A stretch of DNA of 12,427 nt from JANNHK01 sp031404355 (GCA_031404355.1 JANNHK010000141.1:1-12427); one strand, 5' to 3'; counted from the stretch's first letter, positions 1-6,543 are shown. Notes: generated by a model not told the origin, from the sequence alone. Translations and numbers: made by a program.

Positions 1-490
1 GCGAGCGCGTGGAAACGGACCGAGCTATGGGCGCGCACTCGCGGAGGCGTTGCCGTGCCGGAGCGGGGCGTTCGACGCGGTGCTGCTCTGTCTTGCCCTC
101 GAACACGTCGACGCGTTCGAGGACGTCTTCCGTGAAGTCGCCCGGGTACTCGAGCCCGGCGGCCGGTTCGTGCTCCTGTTATGCCACCCGTTACTCCAGG
201 CTCCCGGCAGCGGGTGGGTCGACGACCGTACGGTCGACGAACACTATTGGCGAGTCGGGAGCTATCTGGCCGACCACGTCGAGATCGACGAAGTCGCCCC
301 CGGCGTGCATCTGCGGTTCGTGCATCGACCACTCAGCCGGTATGTGCACGCGATGGGCCAGTCCAACCTGCTGATCGACGACATGGAGGAACCGCCGCCT
401 CCTCCCGCAATGCTTCGTGACGTCTGGGCCTTTCCGGAAGCGTCCACGATTCCACGGGTGCTGCTCGTACGGGCCCGCCGCATCGTGTGA
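1..490 (+). CDS. Class I SAM-dependent methyltransferase, C-terminal part (5' truncated by window)
   Basis: The reading frame (codons from base 2) is open to the window edge, so the N-terminus with the SAM-binding GxGxG loop is missing. What remains reads as the second half of a Rossmann-fold methyltransferase. FDAVLLCLALEHV fits the strand/helix after motif I, with an EH pair typical of ubiE/Methyltransf_11 enzymes. LEPGGRFVLLLCHP is the standard post-motif turn and strand. The tail contains a proline-rich EEPPPPPAM segment and IPRVLLVRARR, a usual C-terminal strand in this superfamily. TTG at 50 could be picked as a start, but the frame is coding-like upstream of it, so I treat the gene as partial. 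The substrate cannot be told. The next gene is 100 bases downstream on the same strand with its own strong ribosome binding site, so cotranscription is uncertain. Confidence 0.85.
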   Translation, partial: RARGNGPSYGRALAEALPCRSGAFDAVLLCLALEHVDAFEDVFREVARVLEPGGRFVLLLCHPLLQAPGSGWVDDRTVDEHYWRVGSYLADHVEIDEVAPGVHLRFVHRPLSRYVHAMGQSNLLIDDMEEPPPPPAMLRDVWAFPEASTIPRVLLVRARRIV

Positions 491-497
491 GGGGAGC

Positions 498-523
498 GGC
501 CGTTCGATTTCTGCGGAACGGGC
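498..523 (+). terminator. Possible hairpin after the methyltransferase gene
   Basis: Ten bases after the stop codon, CCGTTC (500-505) and GAACGG (516-521) form a perfect 6-bp stem with a 10-base loop. A further G-C pair lies outside one mismatch. No T-run follows, so it does not look like a classical intrinsic terminator. GC-rich actinobacteria often use such stems without a U-tract. Low confidence. Confidence 0.3.
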
Positions 524-578
524 GGGAAGTGGCAGACTGCGAAACGAGACATCGCAGCGAACACAAGATGACACGCGC

Positions 579-589
579 AGGAGGAGAGG
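579..589 (+). promoter_or_regulatory. Strong Shine-Dalgarno that fixes the DUF6325 start
   Basis: AGGAGGAGAGG lies just before ATG 591, with AGGAGG ending 6 bases upstream of it. The frame is open further upstream (a start at 417 is possible), but that extension is low-complexity Arg/Ser-rich sequence overlapping the methyltransferase gene. The ribosome binding site therefore decides for 591. Confidence 0.75.
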
Positions 590-590
590 T

Positions 591-1013
591 ATGACGCTCG
601 GACCGGTCGAGTACATCGTCGTCGGGTTCCCCGGCAACAAGTTCACGGGGGACATCGCACCTGCACTTGCCAAGCTCATCGAGGGCAAGACGATCCGCAT
701 TCTCGACCTGCTCTTCGTCGCGAAGGACGCGAACGGCGACGTGCTCGCGTTCGAGTTCGACGAACTCGACGAAGTGGCCGACTTCGGAGAGCTCGACGGC
801 GAAACCGGCGGGCTCATCACTCCCGACGACATCAGCTACGTCGCCGCCGGCCTGGAACCGAACTCCTCCGCCGCGTTGCTCATCTGGGAAGACCTCTGGG
901 CCGCGGAGTTTGCCGGTGCGGTGCGCGCTTCGGGCGGCGTGCTCCTCGAAGGCAGTCGTGTCCCGCACGATCTCATCGAAGCTGCGTTCGCGGACCTTCC
1001 CGCGGCAGTCTGA
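591..1013 (+). CDS. DUF6325 family protein
   Basis: This is a 140-residue acidic, soluble-looking protein. It opens with GPVEYIVVGFPGNKF and continues with KLIEGKTIRILDLLFVAKD, then an FEFDEL segment, an ISYVAAGLEPNSSAALLIWEDLWA stretch (residues about 82-104) and an amphipathic C-terminal helix. I recognise this pattern as the actinobacterial DUF6325 family, which has no assigned biochemical function. The repeated VxxFP/ILDLLFV strands suggest a small alpha/beta domain of the kind also seen in DUF1269-like proteins. The SHOCT gene follows after 26 bases on the same strand, and from recollection these two families often sit together, so an operon is likely. The start is set by the strong Shine-Dalgarno at 579-589. 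The family call is fairly secure; the function is unknown. Confidence 0.85.
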   Translation: MTLGPVEYIVVGFPGNKFTGDIAPALAKLIEGKTIRILDLLFVAKDANGDVLAFEFDELDEVADFGELDGETGGLITPDDISYVAAGLEPNSSAALLIWEDLWAAEFAGAVRASGGVLLEGSRVPHDLIEAAFADLPAAV

Positions 1014-1039
1014 CCGATCACTACAAGGAGACCACCACC

Positions 1040-1339
1040 ATGCTCCGTCGCCGGCCTATTGCCCGCACCATGGCTCGAACTGCTGTCGTCGCCGGAACCG
1101 CGACCGTTGTCGCCGGCGGCGTTCGGCATCACCAGGAACAGAAGTACGCCAACCAAGCGGCGGCGCAACAGCCCGGGGAACCCGAGGTTGTGTACGTGGA
1201 GGCGCCTGCTGCCGCCCCGGCCGGGGGCGTGTCGCCCGAGGCGATCGAACAACTCAAGGAACTCGCGCAGCTGAAGGACCAGGGCATTCTCACCGAAGAG
1301 GAGTTCGCGGCCCAGAAGGCCAAGATCCTCAGCTCCTGA
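1040..1339 (+). CDS. Small SHOCT-domain protein
   Basis: This 99-residue protein starts at ATG 1040, 9 bases after AAGGAG (1025-1030). Residues 1-14 are basic (RRRP, ART), and 11-28 form an Ala/Val/Gly/Thr-rich stretch that could be a weak membrane segment. A Gln/Ala/Pro-rich linker follows (about 32-63). The C-terminal 30-odd residues (about 66-97) match the SHOCT domain pattern: IEQLKELAQLKDQGILTEEEF followed by AAQKAKIL. SHOCT is a short helical domain at the ends of many bacterial proteins, thought to act in oligomerisation or protein contact. It is probably cotranscribed with the DUF6325 gene, and a shared role (cell-envelope or stress-linked) is inference. The stop lies 7 bases from the stop of the convergent gene. 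Confidence 0.88.
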   Translation: MLRRRPIARTMARTAVVAGTATVVAGGVRHHQEQKYANQAAAQQPGEPEVVYVEAPAAAPAGGVSPEAIEQLKELAQLKDQGILTEEEFAAQKAKILSS

Positions 1340-1346
1340 GTCGGCG

Positions 1347-1790
1347 TCAGCGCTTCGGCTTCGACTTCTGCGCTTTCTTCGCCGCGCGTTCGGACTTCGT
1401 GCGCTGGGCCGCGCGCGCGTCTTCGGCCGCGTGTTCGGCGAGGTGCTGGGCGCTCGCCTCGTGCTCCGGGTCGGAGCGTTCCACGATGTCGGCTTCGAGC
1501 GCTTCCGCGAGTTCGTCTTCGAGATGTTCGACCTCCTTTCGCGTGAGGTTGTGCGTGATGACCTGGATGCGGACCCGGTTGGCGTCCTTGAACACCGTGA
1601 CGGAGACCTCCGCCTCCTTGCCGTCAACCGCGACGGTCAGCTCGTAGCGCGCGACCGATTCGGAGTCGACCGTCCGCTCGACTCCGTCGACCGACTTCTC
1701 GTTGAGCTTCTCCTCGATCTTGTCGAGGCGCTCGGCGGTGATGGCACCCGCGACGAGCGCGAACACCGCGATGCAAAAGATGCAGACCAT
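1347..1790 (-). CDS. Small membrane-anchored protein with acidic helix and basic tail, unknown family
   Basis: This is a 147-residue protein. Residues 1-18 are hydrophobic (MVCIFCIAVFALVAGAIT) and fit a single N-terminal membrane anchor with almost no preceding positive charge. Then come a charged helix (about 19-33, AERLDKIEEKLNEKS), a beta-rich middle (about 46-80, alternating strands such as ARYELTVAVDGKEAEVSVTV), a second acidic helix (83-103, LTRKEVEHLEDELAEALEA) and a Lys/Arg-rich tail (130-147). ATG 1790 is preceded by GGGGA and, further out, GGAG. It begins 18 bases after the stop of the tandem AAA+ gene on the same strand, so the two are very likely one transcription unit and may work together at the membrane. 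I do not recognise the family. An adaptor or regulator role for the ATPase is only inference. Confidence 0.7.
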   Translation of the reverse strand: MVCIFCIAVFALVAGAITAERLDKIEEKLNEKSVDGVERTVDSESVARYELTVAVDGKEAEVSVTVFKDANRVRIQVITHNLTRKEVEHLEDELAEALEADIVERSDPEHEASAQHLAEHAAEDARAAQRTKSERAAKKAQKSKPKR

Positions 1791-1808
1791 CAGTTCCCCG
1801 CTCCGTAT

Positions 1809-4265
1809 CTAGAGGTAGCCCTCGCGGCTGACCTTGTCGCCCCGGCGTTCCTCGCCGATCTTCTTCACGCCCTTGTGCTCCAGGATCGCCGTCGCGAAAT
1901 CGGAGCTCGTCACGCTCGGGTGCGGGCCGCCGCGGATCATGGCGTGCATCGCGGCCGACTGGCACACCGCCTCGAGGTCGGCGCCCGACAAGTTGTCGGC
2001 GGTGGCCGCGAGCTTGTCGAGATCGACGTTGTCGAGCGGCATGTCCGCGGTGAACAACCCGAGCATCTTGCGGCGCCCGCCCTTGTCGGGCAACCCGATC
2101 TCGATGTGTCGAGAGAGGCGGCCGCCGCGTAGCAGCGCCGGGTCGAGGCGATCCTTGCGGTTCGTCGCGGCCACGACGAGCACGCCGCGCGACGATTCGA
2201 GTCCGTCGATCTCGGTGAGCAGTTGGTTGACCTGCGCGTCGTACGACGTCCCTTCACCGCGCTTCGACGCAATCGCGTCGATCTCGTCGAGGAAGATGAT
2301 CGACGGCTGGTTCTCACGGGCGCGGTCGAACAGCGCGGCGATGAGCCGTTCGGATTCGCCGAGCCACATGCTGGTGAGATCGGCCGCGGACGCGGGATAG
2401 AAGCTGCAGTTCGACTCCGCGGCCAGGACGCGCGCCACCGTCGTCTTGCCCGTGCCGGGCGGGCCGTGCAGCAGGAGACCCGACGGTGGCTCGACGCCGT
2501 ACGCCTCGGCCCGTTCCGGATTTCGTAGCACCCGTACGACTTCCTGCAACTCGGCGAGGATCTTCGGCGCCAGGATGAGCCGGTCCCAGTTCCAGTTCTC
2601 GATCGTCGGCCGGTCCTTGCCGCCGCGTTCACGCAGGGTCGTGACGATCCGCTCTGTGGTGAGCGGTACGAGCCCGTCGGTATGGGTCGCGGCGGTGTGG
2701 GCCGCCTTCGTCGAGTCGCGCAGGGCCTGCATCGACGTCGATCGCACGATCTGGCTCATGGCCGCGGGCGTGAGCCCTTCGGTGCGTTTGGCGATCTCGT
2801 CGAGGTCGATCGTGTCGGCGCCGGGGAGTCCGGCGAGTTGCGTGGCGAGCATCGACTTGCGGGCGCCGGTGTCGGGGAGCGGTATGTGGATCTGGCGGTC
2901 GAAACGGCCGGGCCGGATCGCGGCGGCGTCGAGGCTTCCGATGTCGTTCGTCGCGGCGACGACGATGAGTTCGTGCAGGTCGCGCGAGCGTTCCAACGCC
3001 TGCAGGAGCGCGTTGACGGTGCGGCGGTTCTCGTCGTCGGGGGTGCCGTCGCGCCGGGTCGCAATGGAATCGAACTCGTCGAAGAACAGCACCGCGGGAA
3101 GGTTCTGCGCCGCGATGCCGAACACGGCGTCGACATTGCGGGCCGATTCCCCACGGAAGGCCGACCCGAGATCGCCCACGTTGACGCGTACGAGGTTCAT
3201 GCCGAACTCACCGGCCATTGCCTGCGCGATGAACGTCTTGCCGACCCCGGGCGATCCGTGCAGCAAGATGCCGTTCCACGTGATCTTGTACGCGTCGGCC
3301 TTGTCGCTGTACGCCAGCAGCAGGCCGACGGTGTCGCGGAGTTCGCGCTTGAGGTCGTCCATACCGCCGACGTCGCGGAATGTCGGCAACGAGCCCGGCC
3401 GCTCGACCTCCGCGAGCACGGCCGAATCGCCGGCGACGGGCGGCGCAACACCCGGCAGTGCGCTTTCGACGGAACGGCTGGGTGCCTCGATGCCGAGCCG
3501 CGGGCGGGCGCGCCAGCCCATGACGAGACCGGCGAGCAGCGCGGCCGCGACGTAGCTGACGACGAGCATGCCCCACACGTCTTCGCGGTCGGCGGCGTCG
3601 GAGAAGAGCGTGACCGCGAAGAGGCCGGCCCAGACGAGGACACCCCACATGACGAACCGGCTCTTGCGTGACCGCGAGACGCGGGGGAGCAGCGCGATGA
3701 CGATCCAGCCGAACACCAGGACCGCGGCGAGGAGGCCGAGGGCGAGGCTCGTGCCCCACCACGGTACGTCGGACGGCTGGGGTTGGCCGCGGGGCCGGGT
3801 GGCGGCGAAGTAGCCGAAGCCGAGCAACACGACGACGCCGAGGAACCCGACCGCCAAGTCGGGCAACGACTTGACCACCGCGTACGAAGGCCAGACGCCG
3901 GCGGGTTTCAGTACGGAGGGGTCGGTCACCTCCCTCCCGGTTGCGTCGACGACGTACACCGCGTCGACGGTGTCGCCCGACGACACCTCGTAGCAGGCGA
4001 ACAGCGCCGGTTCGTCGCCCGACGCGACGATCTTCACGTCGCCGAGGTCGCTTTCACCGTCGAAGCAGTCGGCGAGGACCTGCTCGCGAGTCGTACCCGC
4101 ATCGGTGAACGATTCGTCGGTCGCGGCGCGCTGGTCGAAAGAGAGGGGCCCGTCGGCGGAGAAGTCCTTGCCGTTCCACAGGACCACGGCGAGTACGACA
4201 TAGCCGGCGACGATCGCGGCCGCGACGATGCGTTCCACTCGGGTGGTCGACGCGAAGACGCGCAT
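1809..4265 (-). CDS. Membrane-anchored tandem AAA+ ATPase (FtsH/Cdc48-like, no protease domain)
   Basis: About 818 residues from ATG 4265; GTG 4268 is the alternative, but the GAGGG motif sits 6 bases from the ATG and only 3 from the GTG. The N-terminal third is membrane-associated: a helix at about 11-30, an acidic extracytoplasmic domain at about 31-133 with two Cys (67, 91), then hydrophobic segments at about 134-155, 172-194, 205-222 and 230-250. AAA1 (about 296-480) has FRDVGGMDDLK, Walker A GSPGVGKT (Lys343), Walker B FFDEFD (Asp396-Glu397), sensor Asn440 and arginine fingers Arg451/Arg454. AAA2 (about 560-740) has GPPGTGKT (Lys607), FLDEID (660-661), Asn702 and Arg713/Arg716 in LRGGRLSR. 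Pore-loop aromatics are present in both rings (Phe370 and Trp634 before GES). No HExxH zinc protease motif follows, so it is not FtsH. The chain ends REGYL. It should unfold or extract proteins at the membrane. It heads an operon with the small membrane protein downstream. Confidence 0.9.
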   Translation of the reverse strand: MRVFASTTRVERIVAAAIVAGYVVLAVVLWNGKDFSADGPLSFDQRAATDESFTDAGTTREQVLADCFDGESDLGDVKIVASGDEPALFACYEVSSGDTVDAVYVVDATGREVTDPSVLKPAGVWPSYAVVKSLPDLAVGFLGVVVLLGFGYFAATRPRGQPQPSDVPWWGTSLALGLLAAVLVFGWIVIALLPRVSRSRKSRFVMWGVLVWAGLFAVTLFSDAADREDVWGMLVVSYVAAALLAGLVMGWRARPRLGIEAPSRSVESALPGVAPPVAGDSAVLAEVERPGSLPTFRDVGGMDDLKRELRDTVGLLLAYSDKADAYKITWNGILLHGSPGVGKTFIAQAMAGEFGMNLVRVNVGDLGSAFRGESARNVDAVFGIAAQNLPAVLFFDEFDSIATRRDGTPDDENRRTVNALLQALERSRDLHELIVVAATNDIGSLDAAAIRPGRFDRQIHIPLPDTGARKSMLATQLAGLPGADTIDLDEIAKRTEGLTPAAMSQIVRSTSMQALRDSTKAAHTAATHTDGLVPLTTERIVTTLRERGGKDRPTIENWNWDRLILAPKILAELQEVVRVLRNPERAEAYGVEPPSGLLLHGPPGTGKTTVARVLAAESNCSFYPASAADLTSMWLGESERLIAALFDRARENQPSIIFLDEIDAIASKRGEGTSYDAQVNQLLTEIDGLESSRGVLVVAATNRKDRLDPALLRGGRLSRHIEIGLPDKGGRRKMLGLFTADMPLDNVDLDKLAATADNLSGADLEAVCQSAAMHAMIRGGPHPSVTSSDFATAILEHKGVKKIGEERRGDKVSREGYL

Positions 4266-4356
4266 CACGCGCCCTCGCCAAGCGATGAAACCCGGGTCTC
4301 CCTCGGCACTCGTCCCCCCGCGTGAACCGGGCGATTCCCCGCGGCCCGTAGGGGAG

Positions 4357-4362
4357 ATCGTA
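4357..4362 (-). promoter_or_regulatory. Candidate -10 element for the AAA+ operon
   Basis: TACGAT, read on the minus strand, lies in the 120-base gap between the secreted-protein gene and the AAA+ gene, about 90 bases upstream of the ATPase start. The same hexamer serves as the probable -10 of the HNH gene in this window. No convincing -35 is visible, so this is a weak call. Confidence 0.25.
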
Positions 4363-4388
4363 CGCGCTCCGCTGCCGGGGCGTTCGTG

Positions 4389-5186
4389 TCAGGCGGCGGC
4401 CTTGGGGTAGTAGCCGTCGTAGAGCTCGGGATTGTCGTGGGCGAAGATCGGTGCGTCGGTGTAGCCGGGGCCGATCCACATGTGGATCACCTTGTCCGCG
4501 GCGAGTGGCATCACGCTTCCGCCGGCCGCGGTGCACTCGCCTTCCGAGTACCAGAACTCCGAGTTGTCCTCGGTCAGTGTGATCCCGCCTGCGCCGATGC
4601 AGACCGTCGAATGTCCGTGCCAGAAGTCGTAGCTTCCGGTGAAGCCCTCGACATCGCCGGCGACGACGTAACTGACACCGGCGAACTTGGCGTCGGGTCC
4701 TTCACCGTCGTACAGCAGGATGGTCGGGTTCAGCATGTCGCACGGCTCCGCGACGGAGCAGCCGTTGATGTTCTTGATGAAGTGCGCGCCGATGCCATAC
4801 AGGCTCGGCGTCGACTTGATCCACCCGGCATTGGTGGCGTCGGCCGCGGTCGGGTAGGTGTCCGCCCACCGCGCGATCACCTGGTCGACCTCGCCCTTGG
4901 TGGCCGCTGGTAGATCGTCGTAGGCGATATCGCTTTCCCCGTGACGATGGTCGGGCGTCGTCGAACTGCTGGTGCGCGTGCTGCGGGCGGCCGCCGCAGT
5001 GTCGTCGTCGGTGGCGCTGCGGTCCTCGCTGTCGCTGTCGCCGCCGTTCGCCACAACCGGTATCGCGAGGAGGGCGATCGTTGCCACGAGGATGCCCGTC
5101 GCGACGAGCGCTTCCCGCACGAGCGCGGGTCGCTTCGATTCCGATCCCAACGGAGTCTCATCCCGGCCGCGAACGCTACAGAGCAC
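4389..5186 (-). CDS. Membrane-anchored or secreted His/Cys-containing hypothetical protein
   Basis: This is 265 residues from GTG 5186. A hydrophobic segment (about 27-47, LVATGILVATIALLAIPVV) follows basic residues and acts as a signal peptide or anchor. Next is a low-complexity Asp/Ser/Thr linker (48-80), then a compact exported domain (about 85-265). The domain contains GIGAHFI (His135), CSVAEPC (Cys143/149), PTILLYDGEGPDAKFAGVSY, DFWHGHSTVC (His190/192, Cys196), GEC (Cys218), IHMWIGPGY (His235) and FAHDNPELYDGYYP (His250). This resembles, distantly, a family of secreted actinobacterial proteins with a GxHY, LLYxxDxxLVGVEY and HxHVW pattern whose function is unknown to me. The conserved-looking His and paired Cys suggest metal binding and disulfides, which is inference. 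No clear ribosome binding site precedes GTG 5186. GTG at codon 23, just before the hydrophobic segment, is a possible alternative start. Confidence 0.75.
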   Translation of the reverse strand: MLCSVRGRDETPLGSESKRPALVREALVATGILVATIALLAIPVVANGGDSDSEDRSATDDDTAAAARSTRTSSSTTPDHRHGESDIAYDDLPAATKGEVDQVIARWADTYPTAADATNAGWIKSTPSLYGIGAHFIKNINGCSVAEPCDMLNPTILLYDGEGPDAKFAGVSYVVAGDVEGFTGSYDFWHGHSTVCIGAGGITLTEDNSEFWYSEGECTAAGGSVMPLAADKVIHMWIGPGYTDAPIFAHDNPELYDGYYPKAAA

Positions 5187-5307
5187 CGGCCGACGAGAAC
5201 GAGGCTACTCCTCGATGACGAGTTCATCGAGCGCATCCGGGCCGACCGTGAAGCCGAAAAAACTCTGAAGAAATTGGCGCGATCCTTGCGTTGATGTCCC
5301 ACCGGTT

Positions 5308-5316
5308 TGCTACGAT
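5308..5316 (+). promoter_or_regulatory. Extended -10 promoter element of the HNH endonuclease gene
   Basis: TGCTACGAT has the TGn extension followed by TACGAT (5311-5316). ATG 5325 begins 9 bases after the hexamer, where transcription should start, and no Shine-Dalgarno is present. The mRNA is therefore probably leaderless. A -35 is not clear (TTGCGT at 5286-5291 gives a 19-base spacer), in keeping with an extended -10 promoter. Confidence 0.6.
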
Positions 5317-5332
5317 GCGAACAGATGTTCGC
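5317..5332 (+). promoter_or_regulatory. LexA/SOS box overlapping the start codon
   Basis: GCGAACAGATGTTCGC is a perfect inverted repeat (GCGAAC and GTTCGC around AGAT). It contains GAAC-N4-GTTC, the core of the mycobacterial/actinobacterial LexA box. It directly abuts the -10 and contains ATG 5325, so bound LexA would cover the transcription start. SOS boxes upstream of 13E12-family genes are known in Mycobacterium tuberculosis, which supports the reading. Confidence 0.75.
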
Positions 5333-6491
5333 CTCAATCGCAACCGTTCGCAGCACCCTCGAACCGCTCGCTCGCGGGTTCGATGCGGGGTCGTTGTCGG
5401 CCGACGAAGCGGTGCGCGCGGTCGAGGAGTTGGGCGTCATCCGTCATGCGGTCGACGGCATGTTGGCCAAGGCCGCCAAGCGGGTTGCCGACACCGGCGC
5501 GCACGTGGCGCGGGGCGAGCGCAACGCGGCGGCACTGGTCGCCAAGGCGCTCGGCGTTCCGGCCGGTGAAGCTCGGTCCGCTATCGACACCGCGGCGAAG
5601 CTCGAACACTTGCCGGCTACCGACGCGGCCGCGCGCGCAGGCAAGCTCTCCGCCCGTGCGGCGCAGATGATCGCCGACGCCGCGAGTGTGAATCCCGATG
5701 CCGAACAGCAGTTGCTCGACGCGGCGGGGGAGGGGCTCGTCCCGCTCAGAGACGCATGCATCGCGGCCCGCGCTCGGGTCGAGGATCCGCCCGAACGGTC
5801 GGCCCGCCAGCACGCGCAGCGGTGCCTGCGTATGTGGACCGACGGCGACGGCATGGTGTCCGGCCAGTTCCGACTCACTCCCGAGGTCGGGGGCCAGGTG
5901 AAGGCGAAGCTCGACGCCGAAGTGCAGCGCATCTTCCGCTCGCGCCGCACCGGTGGCGAGCGCGAGTTCCACGACGCGTACGCGGCCGATGCCCTTGCCG
6001 CCCTGGTGCTCGCCGACGGCGCTGGCTCGAAGCAGCACGACCCGAATGCGACGGTCCACATCCTGATCGACCACGGCGCACTGGTGCGGGGCGGCACCGC
6101 CGACGGCGAAGTGTGCGAAATCCCCGGTGTCGGCCCCGTCAATGTTGCCTGGGTGCGCGAGCTGCTTGGTTCTGCGTTCGTCACCGCCGTGATCAAGAAG
6201 GGCAAAGACATCCTCACCGTTGCGCACCTCGGGCGGCACATTCCCGCCGAGGTCCGCACCGCGCTGGTCGTGAGCGGCCGGGAGTGCGACATCGACGGCT
6301 GCCACGTGCGCGGCTACCTCGAATGCGATCACGTGCAGGAGTACGCGAAGGGCGGGCCGACCGCGTTCTGGAACCTCGGTTGGCTCTGTTGCCAACATCA
6401 CCAGCTGAAATCGAAGGGCTGGGAGCTGGGTCCGGCCGATCCCGCCACCCGAAAACGCAAACTTCGGCCCCCACCGGCGCGCGCGGCGTGA
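5325..6491 (+). CDS. DUF222 / 13E12-family HNH endonuclease
   Basis: 388 residues from ATG 5325. An upstream TTG at 5307 is unlikely because it precedes the predicted transcript start. The N-terminal two-thirds is the all-helical, Ala/Arg-rich DUF222 domain. The C-terminus is a zinc-bound HNH nuclease: CxxxxC (Cys321, Cys326), the first catalytic His in CDHVQEYAKGGPT (His336), Asn350 in WNLGWLC, Cys355/356 and the His358-His359 pair before QLK. Length and domain order match the 13E12 repeat family, which is multicopy in many actinobacteria. A DNA-damage-inducible nuclease role is supported by the SOS box at its start. I see no flanking repeats or intron features that would mark it as part of a mobile element. 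The true biological role of the family is still unclear. Confidence 0.92.
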   Translation: MFASIATVRSTLEPLARGFDAGSLSADEAVRAVEELGVIRHAVDGMLAKAAKRVADTGAHVARGERNAAALVAKALGVPAGEARSAIDTAAKLEHLPATDAAARAGKLSARAAQMIADAASVNPDAEQQLLDAAGEGLVPLRDACIAARARVEDPPERSARQHAQRCLRMWTDGDGMVSGQFRLTPEVGGQVKAKLDAEVQRIFRSRRTGGEREFHDAYAADALAALVLADGAGSKQHDPNATVHILIDHGALVRGGTADGEVCEIPGVGPVNVAWVRELLGSAFVTAVIKKGKDILTVAHLGRHIPAEVRTALVVSGRECDIDGCHVRGYLECDHVQEYAKGGPTAFWNLGWLCCQHHQLKSKGWELGPADPATRKRKLRPPPARAA

Positions 6492-6518
6492 ATTCCCAAG
6501 CGAGCCCTCGCTCCGATA

Positions 6519-6531
6519 CGTGTGACACGAT
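6519..6531 (+). promoter_or_regulatory. Candidate extended -10 and 11-bp imperfect palindrome before the flavoprotein gene
   Basis: CGTGTGACACG (6519-6529) has 5-bp arms around one central base. It overlaps TGACACGAT (6523-6531), which resembles the extended -10 found before the HNH gene. It may be the promoter of the three-gene cluster with an overlapping operator. No -35 is visible and the arms are short, so confidence is low. Confidence 0.3.
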
Positions 6532-6543
6532 CAGGGCCCGAGC

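Noticed and set aside
191..1627. Long minus-strand open frames over 191-832, 333-968 and 836-1627
   Set aside because: They are antisense to well-supported plus-strand genes, are compositionally Arg/Ser/Pro-rich and show no domain pattern. They are shadow frames of high-GC DNA.
1809..4265. Calling the large AAA+ gene ftsH or a Cdc48 orthologue
   Set aside because: The membrane front and first AAA look FtsH-like, but there is no HExxH protease motif and there are two AAA domains. Cdc48-type proteins lack the membrane front. No gene symbol is justified.
5334..6401. 355-codon minus-strand frame opposite the HNH gene
   Set aside because: It has no recognisable motif and no ribosome binding site, while the plus strand encodes a clear DUF222/HNH protein over the same bases.
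5325..6491. HNH gene as part of an insertion sequence, intron or intein
   Set aside because: No terminal repeats, target duplication, intron structure or intein splice motifs are visible. The DUF222 domain makes it a free-standing 13E12-type gene.
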